DNA of 64,000 bases from Desulfomarina profundi. GTDB taxonomy: Bacteria > Desulfobacterota > Desulfobulbia > Desulfobulbales > Desulfocapsaceae. The DNA lies in the NCBI RefSeq assembly GCF_019703855.1, contig NZ_AP024086.1, positions 744,001 through 808,000 on the forward strand. Reading direction: 5' to 3'. Shown piece by piece: positions 37,640 to 45,885 of this stretch; position 1 is the first letter of the stretch, and each line of letters starts with the position of its first letter. Under the pieces are notes generated by a model, which saw nothing but the letters and a program-made list of their open reading frames with translations, was not told the origin of the DNA and ran no database searches. The translations under genes and the position numbers were made by a program.

Positions 37640-37691
37640 ATCTGAAGAGTTTGGGCTGAAGACCATATTCGGGCAGCCTCCTGGAGAGGTA

Positions 37692-37961
37692 CTAGAGAAC
37701 CAGCTTAACAACCGGGCTGGCTTTCAGGGATTCATAGATTGCCAGCCTGCTTTCTTCACTGTGAACCGTCAGTTCGGCGTTCAGGCTGTGATATTTTCCG
37801 CCGGAACTGGAATGGGAGTGGCTGATTGTTACGGACAGGGTTCCACAGGCGTCAAGGATGGCGTCTTTCAGCAGGGAACAGTCCTGACCGATCACCTTAT
37901 ATACCCAGGAACAGGGGTATTCAATTTCAGGTCGTCGAGGTTCTTTGCAGGGTGTTTTCAT
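37692..37961 (-). CDS. DUF493 (YbeD/UPF0250) family protein
   Basis: An 89-residue protein with the family text EYPCSWVYKVIGQD, ISHSHSSSGGKYHSLNAELTV and SEESRLAIYESLKASPVVKLVL, covering nearly the whole domain. The family has a ferredoxin-like (ACT-like) fold and is thought to be regulatory; in E. coli ybeD sits near lipB. No lipoylation gene is adjacent here. It likely heads a two-gene unit with the unknown gene at 37130-37639. Confidence 0.88.
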   Translation of the reverse strand: MKTPCKEPRRPEIEYPCSWVYKVIGQDCSLLKDAILDACGTLSVTISHSHSSSGGKYHSLNAELTVHSEESRLAIYESLKASPVVKLVL

Positions 37962-38317
37962 TTACTTTATCCCTGATCACTTACCTTCTTTCTGCAGTCG
38001 GCAGGTTGAAAGGTTGAACACAATGCTGCTGACTGCAGAAGGGTAAAAAAATCATTATAATTTGAGTTTCAGCTCTCATAAATAATGACTGGTCTTTCAG
38101 CCGTCAAGGGAAAAAGAAGATGGGCCTGACTCGTGATGGAAGTTTTCCATTGTTTCCGTCATTTCATGAGTCTGCCCGACCTTTTGTTTGATTTTTCTGA
38201 TATCCCGAATGTATACTGTTATCAGTAAAATTCGAGGTCGTTAGGGATTCTGGTAATCGTACCATATCTTCAGGTTGGTTGGATTTCCTGGGAGATCAGC
38301 CAGTGTTAAGGAGTATT
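37962..38317. other. Non-coding gap with a long inverted repeat
   Basis: A 356-base gap between divergent genes. A 15-bp inverted repeat with one mismatch, TTCTGCAGTCGGCAG at 37990-38004 and CTGCTGACTGCAGAA at 38026-38040, lies just upstream of the DUF493 gene. The rest is AT-rich and should include the kinase promoter. Nothing else was recognised. Confidence 0.4.
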
Positions 38318-39864
38318 ATGTCGGATAAGCTGAAATTCATCGATAAAAATGAACTGGAAGCTGCACTGCGCGAAAGTGAAGCCCAGAAACAGGCCATAAC
38401 CGATGGATTTACCGGCGTGATGATCTATTTTGACCGCAACCATCGGGCTCACTGGTTGAACAGGACGGTGGAGGAGCGGTACCCGAATTCCCGCGGCAAA
38501 CGCTGTCACGAGATTTTTTGCATCAAGACCTCATCATGTAAAGACTGTGCCTATCAGCGGAGCATCAAGACAGGGCGGATAGAGACGAGTACCATAGAAA
38601 CCGGTCTGATGGGGATAGACGGGCAGGAGGTTGTTTTCGAAATCACCTGTTCTCCTGTTAAAATCAGACCGGGTGAGGTTTCCGGCCTGATTGTCATTGC
38701 CCAGAATGTGACTGAACAGTACCGGCTTGAAAAGCAGTTGCGCCACACCCAGAAAATGGAGGCTATCGGCACTCTGGCAGGTGGTGTGGCCCACGATTTC
38801 AACAATGTGTTGACACCCATCATGGGTATACCGAGATAATCCGCCTGAAGATGAAAAGGGATAATGCCGTAGATCCCGCCGTTTTTTCCTACCTGGATGA
38901 AATTCTCAAAGCGGCCAAAAGGGCCAAATCGCTGGTGGAGCAGGTATTGACTTTTTCCCGCTCAAGCGAGATGAAAGAGAAACTGCTGCATATTCATCCC
39001 ATCGTCAAAGAGGTGATGAAGCTGATGCGGGTGACCCTGCCCAGTACAATCGTCATTGTCGAAGAGGTGAATGAAAACTGTGGACGGCTGCTTGTGGATC
39101 CGGTCAAGCTGCACCAGGTGCTGATCAACCTCTGCACAAACTCGGCTCACGCCATGGAGGGAATGCATGGGGTGCTTACCGTCAAGCTTGACGAGGCGGA
39201 GACGAGCAAGGATGGCAGGGAGTGGCTGGAACTCAGTGTCAGCGATACCGGCACCGGCATTGACGAGGAAATCATTGATCGGATTTTCGAGCCCTATTTT
39301 ACCACCAAGGAAAAAACCTACGGTACCGGCATGGGGCTGGCTATGGTCCATGGCATCATCAACCGTCAGGGTGGTTATATCAAGGTGGAGAGTGAAAAGG
39401 GCAAGGGCACTACCTTTCGCGTTTTTCTGCCGCTGGCGGACAAGGTTGACCCGATCGAGCGGGTGATGCACACCGGTGAGCTGCCCAGCGGGGTGGGGCG
39501 TATCCTGCTGGTTGATGACGACAGCCAGGTCGTTCAGGTTACAGGAGAGATCCTGCGCTCCCTGGGATATACCGTGGTCGGCACGGTTTCCGCCATGGAA
39601 GCGGTGGATAAATTTGCCGGAGAGTCGGATAAATTTGATCTTGTTATAACAGACCTGACCATGCCGGAACTGACAGGGCTTGAGGTGAGCCGGAAAATAA
39701 AGAAACTTCGTTCCGATATCCCTGTTGTTCTCTTTACCGGCTATTCGGACCAGGTTTCAAAAGACGCGGCCATGGAAGCCGGAGTGAATGAGTACTGCAT
39801 GAAGCCGGTGTCCATGCGCAATCTTTCCGTTGTTGTGGACAAACTGCTCAATTCGCTGGGATAA
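38318..39864 (+). CDS. PAS hybrid histidine kinase with receiver domain; apparent single-G frameshift
   Basis: About 515 residues after repair, with no membrane segment. A PAS domain (residues about 15-130) contains the cysteine-rich [15 protein letters not shown], a likely redox or metal site seen in other sulfate-reducer sensors. HisKA follows ([16 protein letters not shown], His phospho-site), then HATPase_c ([32 protein letters not shown]) and a receiver ([10 protein letters not shown], Asp in [21 protein letters not shown]). The frame breaks at GGG 38824-38826; adding one G gives [15 protein letters not shown]. Start ATG 38318 follows AAGGAG. Confidence 0.88.
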
Positions 39865-39908
39865 AACCGGGTAAGTATTTTCTTGTTGTATCAACCATTG
39901 TGAGAGCC

Positions 39909-39998
39909 ATAACCCGCATTTCTTAACAGCTTGGGCGGCGTCAGGTTTAAAGTTCCCGGAGTCTTCGCTTACCTGGTAGTAAATTATAAACGAATATT
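39909..39998. repeat. Partial copy D of the inverted-repeat element
   Basis: Begins ATAACCCGCATTTCTTAACAG and shares the right-end sequence with copy C (GGCGTCAG, then AGTTCCCGGAGTCTTCGCTT). The other half is missing: sequence passes into the downstream side of hepT. It appears to be a decayed solo end. Confidence 0.6.
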
Positions 39999-40021
39999 CA
40001 CTTCAGAAAAAAGGTCATCCA

Positions 40022-40625
40022 TCACCTCTCTTCCGAGATATCTGCAATAATTTTCTGTAGAGTTTCAATTAATTCAGGAATCTTGTTTTCACACACCCAG
40101 TATATTTCTTCAGCGTCAATATCAAAATAATGATGTGAAATAATATCTCTCATGCCCTTAGCCCGCATTTCTCATCAGTTCAGGCGGCGTCAGCTTCAAA
40201 GTTCTCGACAATAAATTATAGTTACCTATATTTATTGTCGATATACTGCAGAAGATGGCGTCGCCTGGACTGACCTTGGGGGAACATTGTGTAAATTTTG
40301 TTCAATTACTGAAAGTTGACTAATTATTTGTATTCTACAGTTATTCTCAAAATTGACACAATGTTCATGAGAAATGCGGGTTAGCACCTTTCCAGTCCAC
40401 TTGAGGGTATGCCTTTAACAATGTACTGTCTGTTATTTTATCAATTTTTTTCAGACTTTCCCCAATTGCAATCAATAACATACAAATGGCATCAAGTTTT
40501 TCCAATCCTCTTTCGCTGTTTGTGAAAAAGTCTACAGAGTCAACAGTTTCAAAACGTTTACTCACCCGTTTACTCGCTTCCAGTATTTGCCTGAGAATAT
40601 CAAGAAGCATATTATGATCAAACAT
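40022..40625 (-). pseudogene. hepT: HepT-like (DUF86, HEPN) toxin interrupted by element B
   Basis: Two pieces on the minus strand make one HEPN protein. The N-terminal piece (from ATG 40625, MFDHNMLLDILRQIL to PQVDWKG) runs into element B and ends within it (ANPHFS, stop at 40365-40367). After the element, 40157-40022 resumes exactly where a HepT should: MRDIISHHYFDIDAEEIYWV to QKIIADI, with stop at 40022-40024. The element thus falls between DWKG and the R-x4-H-x-Y motif (RDIISHHY) of the RNase site, removing the active site from the translated product. It overlaps the 3' end of mntA. The intact protein would be the toxin of an mntA/hepT module. Confidence 0.85.
40159..40383. mobile_element. 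MITE-like inverted-repeat element, copy B, inserted in hepT
   Basis: Ends TAGCCCGCATTTCTCAT (40159-40175) and the matching inverted ATGAGAAATGCGGGTTA (40367-40383). In reverse orientation it aligns with copy A along its whole length, including the nested GAACATTGTGT/ACACAATGTTC arms and the central GTCAGTCCAGGCGACGCCAT. It interrupts hepT. A clear target duplication could not be defined; two or three bases of GG may be repeated. Confidence 0.85.
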
Positions 40626-40908
40626 AGAGCGCCTCTTTCTCAATTCTCCGCTGTAAGCTCGGATTCATTTTTTTACGTAGTCGGACAATATCTACAGAAA
40701 GGTGGAGTTCTTTTTGTAAATCATCTTTGATGTGGACGATATTAAATAAGTTTGGAGTCTCAGTTTGTAGAACAATATCAATATCACTCGAAACGGTTTG
40801 TTCATTTCTTGCAAAAGAACCGAATATGCCCAGTGCCACAAGTCCATATTTTTCTTTATTTAATTTTTTATATTTTCTTAGTATTTTTAATACTTCATCT
40901 CTATTCAT
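40618..40908 (-). CDS. mntA: MntA-type nucleotidyltransferase antitoxin
   Basis: A 96-residue minimal nucleotidyltransferase. The catalytic motif is GIFGSFARNEQTVSSDIDIVL (GSx10DxD) and a third acidic strand is in LSVDIVRL. In characterised modules the MntA protein neutralises the HepT HEPN RNase by AMPylating a tyrosine of its RX4HXY motif. Here the antitoxin is intact while the toxin is interrupted. The 3' end overlaps the start of hepT by eight or more bases. Confidence 0.88.
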   Translation of the reverse strand: MNRDEVLKILRKYKKLNKEKYGLVALGIFGSFARNEQTVSSDIDIVLQTETPNLFNIVHIKDDLQKELHLSVDIVRLRKKMNPSLQRRIEKEALYV

Positions 40909-41050
40909 GGATTACACCTTCCTTGGGCCGGATTGGGTGGTTTCGGCATTGAACCGCAGAAAATTCTGATAATTCAAGAAAATGCCCCAGGAACATAGAG
41001 TACATTGGGATGTGTGGTTTTGAGGCTTGGGGACTGGCCGTGTTATCTTG

Positions 41051-41304
41051 CTAACCCACATTTCTCATCAGTTCAGGCAGCGTCAGGTTCAAAGTTCCCG
41101 GAGTCTTCGCTTACCGAACAGTAAATAATAGTGACCTATATATACTTCATTTAACTCCCGAAGACAAACGTTTCTACCTGCCCGTATTTTCATTTTGGAC
41201 TTTAAAAAAAAGAGAAATTTTGCTCAATCACTGAGAGTTGGTTAATTATTTGTATCCTGCAGTTATTCTCAAAATTAACATAAATGTTCACGAGAAATGC
41301 GGGG
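41051..41304. mobile_element. MITE-like inverted-repeat element, copy C
   Basis: Starts CTAACCCACATTTCTCATCAG and ends CGAGAAATGCGGGG, so the terminal repeats have begun to diverge. It shares AGTTCCCGGAGTCTTCGCTTA with copy D and the left-half sequence (AATAACTGCAGGATACAAAT on the reverse strand) with copies A and B. The middle differs and is about 30 bases longer. Its end supplies the last codons (PHFS and stop) of the TM2 gene. Confidence 0.75.
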
Positions 41305-41698
41305 AGCCGTTGATCAGGCTTATCTGGTCATTGAGGGTCCACAGGTCATAAATATAACCCAGGCCGAACAATCCCATCGTTACGAGGTAAATCAGGCCGC
41401 TGATCCATTTTCCCATGTACATCCTGTGGATGCCGAACAGACCCAGAAAAACCAGGAGCAGCCAGGCGACGGAATAGTCTACTTCTCCCCTGATAAAACG
41501 GATGTCCGCCTGTTCGCTCATGGTCGGAATAAGAAAGAGATCAACAATCCAGCCGATAAAAAAGAGGCCGAGGGTAAAGAAATAGATGGTACCGCTGATC
41601 TGTTTTCCGTAGTAGAAACGATGGGCCCCCAGAAAGCCGAAAATCCAGAGCAGGTAGCCAATGACAACCGAATGGGTTGGTTCTGTCTGTCGGTGCAT
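41288..41698 (-). CDS. TM2-domain membrane protein
   Basis: A 136-residue membrane protein with two TM2 domains. Each has the pattern of two helices around a G-x-HR-x-Y turn: LLWIFGFLGAHRFYYGKQISG then LGLFFIGWIVDLFLIP; and LLLVFLGLFGIHRMYMGKWISG then MGLFGLGYIYDLWTL. Function unknown; often encoded near envelope genes. It starts four bases after nagZ on the same strand. The C-terminal PHFS and stop are contributed by element C. Confidence 0.85.
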   Translation of the reverse strand: MHRQTEPTHSVVIGYLLWIFGFLGAHRFYYGKQISGTIYFFTLGLFFIGWIVDLFLIPTMSEQADIRFIRGEVDYSVAWLLLVFLGLFGIHRMYMGKWISGLIYLVTMGLFGLGYIYDLWTLNDQISLINGSPHFS

Positions 41699-41702
41699 GA
41701 TG

Positions 41703-42734
41703 TTATTCCTTTATCAATTGTTTTAACGTTAGAACCCGGCTCAGCGCGTCCTCGATCCGTGTTTCTGTCAATTTTCCGTCTTCAAGATCCCTGACAATTC
41801 TGTCCCTCAATTTGACAAAGATCTGCGGGTCATGTTCCAGATTGTTCCCGATGATAACCAGGTCGGCCCCGGCACCAATGGCCATGGAGCAGGCTTCGGG
41901 CAGTCCGTGGCGGTCGGTGATGGCGCGCATCTGCATGTCATCAGTGACGACCACACCCCTGAAGCCCAGTTCACCTTTGAGTTTTCTGCTGATCAGCGGG
42001 GCCGAAAGAGTGGCTGGAAGTTCAGAATCCATCCCCCTGTGAAAGAGATGGGCAATCATCACAGCTTCATCAAAACCTGCCTCAATGCAGTTGGCAAAAG
42101 GCTGCAGTTCTTTTTCTTCCCAGCTTTCGCTGATGTCCACAAAACCAAGGTGCGAGTCGTCTTTTGAACTGCCGTGACCGGGGAAATGTTTCAGGCAGGA
42201 GAGAACACCGCAGTCCCGATGCTCCCTGCACCAGGCCAGGCAATGTCGAAAAACCGTCTCCGGGTTTCTGCCAAAACTTCGTCCATAACGGCCGATGATG
42301 GGATTATCAGCAAAGAGATCAAGATCAGCCACCGGAGCAAGATTAAAATTAATGCCGAGACTGCGCAGGGCGCTGGCTGTCCTGCGCGCGGCCTGCCTTG
42401 TCTGCTCAACTCCTTTTTCTCCCAGGACAGTAGCAGCCGGAATATCGGGAAAATCTTCCAGCCGGGCCAGCCTGCTGACCCGGCCCCCTTCCTGGTCAAC
42501 AGCTATCAGCAGGTCGCCTGCCATTTCCCGCAATTTTCCGGTCAGCTCCTGAACCTGGCTGGCGGAGACAATATTATTGGTTGTCAGTTTTTTAGCGAGC
42601 AGTCTGTCAAAAAGGATCACGCCGCCAAGATTTTCTTCAATAATATCTTCTGCTATGGGATGAAAAGCTGAAATGGAAGCGCCTTCAAAGCCGACAATAA
42701 AGAGCTGCCCGATTCTGTCTTTTAAAGATGTCAT
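41703..42734 (-). CDS. nagZ: Beta-N-acetylhexosaminidase, NagZ-type (GH3)
   Basis: A 343-residue glycoside hydrolase family 3 enzyme: IGQLFIVGFEG, AVDQEGGRVSRL, GINFNLAPVADL, GRYGRSFGRNP, the His/Asp loop LKHFPGHGSSKDDSHLGF, and the nucleophile Asp in GVVVTDDMQMRAI. NagZ releases N-acetylglucosamine from recycled muropeptides in the cytoplasm. No signal peptide is seen, which fits NagZ rather than an exported beta-glucosidase. It heads a two-gene unit with the TM2 protein. Confidence 0.93.
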   Translation of the reverse strand: MTSLKDRIGQLFIVGFEGASISAFHPIAEDIIEENLGGVILFDRLLAKKLTTNNIVSASQVQELTGKLREMAGDLLIAVDQEGGRVSRLARLEDFPDIPAATVLGEKGVEQTRQAARRTASALRSLGINFNLAPVADLDLFADNPIIGRYGRSFGRNPETVFRHCLAWCREHRDCGVLSCLKHFPGHGSSKDDSHLGFVDISESWEEKELQPFANCIEAGFDEAVMIAHLFHRGMDSELPATLSAPLISRKLKGELGFRGVVVTDDMQMRAITDRHGLPEACSMAIGAGADLVIIGNNLEHDPQIFVKLRDRIVRDLEDGKLTETRIEDALSRVLTLKQLIKE

Positions 42735-42823
42735 TGTTTTTCCGGGTTACTTTTTTGAGATTAACCAGAGGTAAAATGAGTCCTGTTATCCAATTTGTCA
42801 AAGATTATCTGCGGTTGTTGTTG

Positions 42824-42839
42824 TGTCAGAATTATGACA
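42824..42839. promoter_or_regulatory. Palindrome upstream of a sigma-54-like promoter
   Basis: TGTCA-N6-TGACA about 120 bases before the promoter at 42957. Position and symmetry suit a binding site for an enhancer-binding activator; a second A/T-rich palindromic stretch (TAATATATTA) lies near 42921-42930. Inference only. Confidence 0.35.
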
Positions 42840-42956
42840 TCATACTTTTTTTATGATTGCTTAACCTGTGTAAATAGCGTCCAGGGAATTGATAAAACCA
42901 TGTAACATGTTGTAATAACATAATATATTATGTCACGGTTGAGCGGTGTGTATTAT

Positions 42957-42974
42957 TTGGCACGAAAACTGCAA
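42957..42974 (+). promoter_or_regulatory. Sigma-54-type (-24/-12) promoter before the diguanylate cyclase
   Basis: TTGGCACGAAAACTGCAA matches the consensus TTGGCACG-N4-TTGCA with one change (CTGC for TTGC), and the GG and GC elements are separated by the required 10 bases. It lies about 105 bases upstream of the diguanylate cyclase start, in a 346-base gap with no other gene. Confidence 0.65.
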
Positions 42975-43080
42975 GAATAAAAATTGAAAAATGAGGTAAA
43001 GATTTCCAACCTCTTGACGATAAGAATATTATTACTGATGAACATTCTTGGTAAAAGTATTTAGTGTAAGGAACACGCTC

Positions 43081-44094
43081 ATGACTATCTCGACAAAAGA
43101 ACCTGATTTTACAGCACCTCGCCAGAACCTGGTTGAGATTGAAAAGGTTATGGTTGAGCTGGATTATCTGAAAAGGCAGTCGGAACGACTCGACCTGATC
43201 AATCAGCTGCACGGCAGGATGGCCGGAGTGCTCAGCCTGACCGGTATGATTGAAGCCTATTCCGTCTGGTTGATGCCGCTCATCAGTCATGAACTCATAG
43301 GATATAATAACAGCGCACGTCAAAAACGTCACCTCTTCTGCTCCGGTCATGGCCCCCACAGGCGTAAGACAATCGCCTTTGCCGAAAGACTGATAAACGG
43401 CGAAGTCCAGTTCGATAAACCCTATATTAACGAAAACGGGCATTTCGCCTATAAATGGGTTTTCGAGACCATGGAAGACGCGGGAATCCTGCTGATTCTC
43501 AAAAAAGGCATGGAACTGAGCGAGGATGAAATGGACCTCCTCAACCACTCCCTGGAAATACTGGCGGAATCCCTTCAGCGCGGCCTGGAGTACGAGGAAC
43601 TGTTTGAACGGGCCAGTAACGATCCGTTGACCGGTCTGTCCAACCGCAGGGTCTTTGACGAGCGCATTGGCGGTATGATGGACAGCGCCAACAGGTATAA
43701 CAACCCCCTCACCATGATAGCCATGGACCTGGATAAGTTTAAAGCAATTAACGACAATCTCGGCCACCAGGCGGGGGATGATGTGCTGGTTTCCGTGGCC
43801 AACGTTCTCAGCAGCGCGGTCCGCTCCACGGATCTTCTGGTACGGTTCGGCGGTGATGAATTTGTCCTGGTTCTGGACAACACAGATCTGAAAAGCGCGC
43901 GAGTCTTGGCGGAACGTCTCTGCAGCGCTGTCAATGATCTCGATGTCTGGGCCGATGATAACACCAGGCTCGGCGTCAGTATTGGTCTTGCGGAATTAAA
44001 GAAAGGTGAATCCCTCAAGGAGTGGATGGAACGGGCCGATGATATTCTCTATCACGCCAAGGCACAGGGTCGCTCCAGGGTGGCCCATAAATAG
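43081..44094 (+). CDS. Diguanylate cyclase with N-terminal sensory region
   Basis: A 337-residue soluble protein. The first 170 residues form a non-membrane sensory region without a recognised domain. The C-terminal GGDEF domain is complete: DPLTGLSNRRVFDERI, MDLDKFKAINDNLGHQAGD, RFGGDEFVLVLD as the active loop, and SIGLAELKKGESL. RSTD lies five residues before the GGDEF block, an I-site for product inhibition by c-di-GMP. The start is ATG 43081. An upstream sigma-54-like promoter and a strong downstream terminator suggest a single-gene unit under alternative sigma control. Confidence 0.92.
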   Translation: MTISTKEPDFTAPRQNLVEIEKVMVELDYLKRQSERLDLINQLHGRMAGVLSLTGMIEAYSVWLMPLISHELIGYNNSARQKRHLFCSGHGPHRRKTIAFAERLINGEVQFDKPYINENGHFAYKWVFETMEDAGILLILKKGMELSEDEMDLLNHSLEILAESLQRGLEYEELFERASNDPLTGLSNRRVFDERIGGMMDSANRYNNPLTMIAMDLDKFKAINDNLGHQAGDDVLVSVANVLSSAVRSTDLLVRFGGDEFVLVLDNTDLKSARVLAERLCSAVNDLDVWADDNTRLGVSIGLAELKKGESLKEWMERADDILYHAKAQGRSRVAHK

Positions 44095-44125
44095 AAAGAA
44101 ACAAAAAATCATTTCCTCCCCAAAG

Positions 44126-44184
44126 CAGTAAGTGAAAAAGAAAAGGGGCCGGATTTTCCGGCCCCTTTTCTTTTTCACTTACTG
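44126..44184. terminator. Strong bidirectional terminator after the diguanylate cyclase
   Basis: A perfect 27-bp inverted repeat (44126-44152 with 44158-44184, loop of five). Each arm has a GC-rich core GGGGCCGG flanked by A/T runs, so it can end transcription from both sides. Confidence 0.9.
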
Positions 44185-44255
44185 GTCACAGGATTTGTAA
44201 CTCTTTGTTTTTATCTACCTTACTCAATCGATGATAGTTTATTAATTTCCCATTT

Positions 44256-44354
44256 TCACACAATTTCCTGCATAATCTCCCGGAGAGCATTTGTAGTATC
44301 GCGGGTGGTAGAGCAATTATATTTGGACAACATCCGCTCGACAGCTTCGTTCAT
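44256..44354 (-). pseudogene. N-terminal fragment of an AbiEii-type nucleotidyltransferase toxin
   Basis: On the minus strand, ATG 44354 opens a 32-residue frame, MNEAVERMLSKYNC then TTNALREIMQEIV, ending at TGA 44256-44258. This matches the start of AbiEii-like toxins (which continue with the ALLGL and GGTALR motifs), but everything after about residue 32 is gone. The start overlaps the stop of the upstream 72-residue frame, as in an abiE operon. Treated as a remnant. Confidence 0.5.
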
Positions 44355-44569
44355 TTTTGCCTTTCCGTTGTCTTTTTTTGCAGTCTCCCTATAAATTTTG
44401 CAAGCAGACTCGCCTTTCTTGAACGGTATCCTTTTCCATATTGATCAATTTTCTTACAATTCATTTGAGCTAAATCAGAGAGTTCCATACGGAAGGTGAA
44501 GTTGGAGAACGGGACACATCCCTGCTGACGTTCTGCACGAAGAGTGCTTTGATGATTTTTTTTCGGCAA
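44351..44569 (-). CDS. Short hypothetical frame upstream of the AbiEii remnant
   Basis: A 72-residue, very basic frame (MPKKNHQSTLRAE to KKTTERQK) whose stop overlaps the ATG of the AbiEii fragment. By position it could be the remains of the AbiEi-like antitoxin, but no winged-helix motif is visible. Possibly a decayed gene. Confidence 0.3.
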   Translation of the reverse strand: MPKKNHQSTLRAERQQGCVPFSNFTFRMELSDLAQMNCKKIDQYGKGYRSRKASLLAKFIGRLQKKTTERQK

Positions 44570-44582
44570 GATGTCCAGTAGC

Positions 44583-44629
44583 CGTTCGAACTATTCTGCC
44601 CCAAACATTCTACCGTCCATCATCATTCC
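44583..44629. repeat. Direct repeat 1 flanking two toxin-antitoxin modules
   Basis: A 47-base sequence beginning CGTTCGAACTATTCTG and ending CATCATCATTCC is repeated in the same orientation at 46233-46279 with four mismatches. The two copies enclose the Phd/RelE and BrnTA modules. Confidence 0.75.
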
Positions 44630-44712
44630 AATTTCAACTTGATGTGTACTGTGAAAAGTATTATAAATAGTATTATTGCTATATGATTTTAAATTCGAAA
44701 ATGAGGTTTATT

Positions 44713-44964
44713 ATGAATACTATCACAGCAAATCAGCTTAAAACAAGGGGAGTTTCAATCATCCAGGACAATCTTTTAAAAGATCAGGAACTGGTGATTA
44801 CAGTCCGTGGTAAAGAAAAATTTGTTGTAATGGATATGAAACATTATAATTATCTACGCGAATGTGAACTCGATGCAGCATTGCACCAGGCAAAAGCTGA
44901 TTATCAATCTGAAAACTATATCACGGAAACTGTTGATGCCCATATCAAAAGAATTAAACAATGA
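44713..44964 (+). CDS. Phd/YefM-type antitoxin
   Basis: An 83-residue protein with the Phd/YefM N-terminal DNA-binding fold: NTITANQLKTRGVSIIQDNL and ELVITVRGKEKFVVMDMKHYNYL, then a charged C-terminal tail that would wrap the toxin. Start ATG 44713 follows GAGG; an ATG at 44683 is less likely. Direct AGTATTA repeats upstream (near 44657-44676) may form its operator. The stop overlaps the toxin start (ATGA). Confidence 0.85.
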   Translation: MNTITANQLKTRGVSIIQDNLLKDQELVITVRGKEKFVVMDMKHYNYLRECELDAALHQAKADYQSENYITETVDAHIKRIKQ

Positions 44965-45236
44965 CTTACAACCTCATTTATACAAATAGTTATATTAAAC
45001 GGGCATCAAAATTTGTAAAAAAACATCCTGATTTAATATCCCAATATGAAAAAACACTAAAGCTCCTGGAAATTGATCCGAATCATCCTTCTTTACGGCT
45101 CCATTCATTAAAAGGAAAATTAAAAAATCTTCATTCGGTTTCCATTAATGTTTCCTATAGAATTACGCTTGAATTCATTATTATTAAAAAAGAAATTATT
45201 CTGGTAAATGTTGGACGTCATGATGAGGTGTATTAG
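44961..45236 (+). CDS. RelE/ParE-superfamily toxin
   Basis: A 91-residue protein with the RelE-type fold: SYIKRASKFVKKHPDLISQYEKTLKLL, HSLKGKLKNLHSVSIN and VSYRITLEFIIIKKEIILVNVGRHDEVY. The motif pattern (R in SYRI, final GRHDEVY) is that of ribosome-dependent mRNA endonucleases of the YafQ/RelE group; ParE-like action is possible. It overlaps the antitoxin gene by four bases and is intact. Confidence 0.85.
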   Translation: MTYNLIYTNSYIKRASKFVKKHPDLISQYEKTLKLLEIDPNHPSLRLHSLKGKLKNLHSVSINVSYRITLEFIIIKKEIILVNVGRHDEVY

Positions 45237-45630
45237 CGCAATCATCTGCTAAGTAAAGTGGCTACCTTGAAAAATTGCTTTTTCGCCCGACCTCTGCGTC
45301 ACAGGAAAATGAAAAATGCTCACATATGACTAATATGCTGCGCTTTTTAATTTGAATGAATTTATAAAACAGGCTCTTACCGAAAAATTACAGCGTTGTG
45401 AAATGTAGCCCAGTGTCTGTCCAGAAATGAGATTTTTTATGGGCGCAGTATAATATCATGCTCAATATTTCCGGGTCCAAACTGAAAGGAAGAGTTGTTC
45501 TCTGATTTTTCAGGCATTATTACCTCTGAGCCCTGGTAATATTAATCTGTAGGGGTGCAAAAACACTCATAGTTCCCACGCTCCGACGTGGGAACTATGC
45601 TGTCGAAATTCCAATGTTGAATTGATACAA
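45237..45630. other. Non-coding gap with a palindromic repeat
   Basis: A 394-base gap between the RelE-like toxin and brnA. It holds a 13-bp hairpin (45568-45580 with 45587-45599; arms CATAGTTCCCACG and CGTGGGAACTATG) related to the hairpin at 46271-46302. Upstream is a stretch with GCTCACATATGACTAATATG that resembles decayed repeat DNA. No gene seen. Confidence 0.5.
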
Positions 45631-45885
45631 TTATGGTGGCATACAATCGACTTGTTCTGCAACTTTTTTCGTTGCAGAGACCCATTTAAGCCTTAGTTTT
45701 TTTTGAGCATGAGCACAATCTTGAAGATACAGATTGATTAGATTTTGATATGGAATTCCTGTTTCTTCAGCAAGATTCTTAAAGTAAGAGATAACATCTA
45801 CTCCCAAACGTAGAGTAACTTGCTTTTTTAAATGTTTTGCATAAGGATTTTTGACCGAATTGGAAAAATCATATTCTTTTTTCAT
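45631..45885 (-). CDS. brnA: BrnA-type ribbon-helix-helix antitoxin
   Basis: An 84-residue protein following a BrnT toxin with a four-base overlap. The central KKQVTLRLGVDVISYFKNLAEETGIPYQNLINLYL is a ribbon-helix-helix (CopG-like) DNA-binding segment as in BrnA (DUF4415-like). The protein should bind BrnT and repress the shared promoter, where a 22-bp palindrome lies. The tail is basic and ends QVDCMPP. Confidence 0.85.
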   Translation of the reverse strand: MKKEYDFSNSVKNPYAKHLKKQVTLRLGVDVISYFKNLAEETGIPYQNLINLYLQDCAHAQKKLRLKWVSATKKVAEQVDCMPP

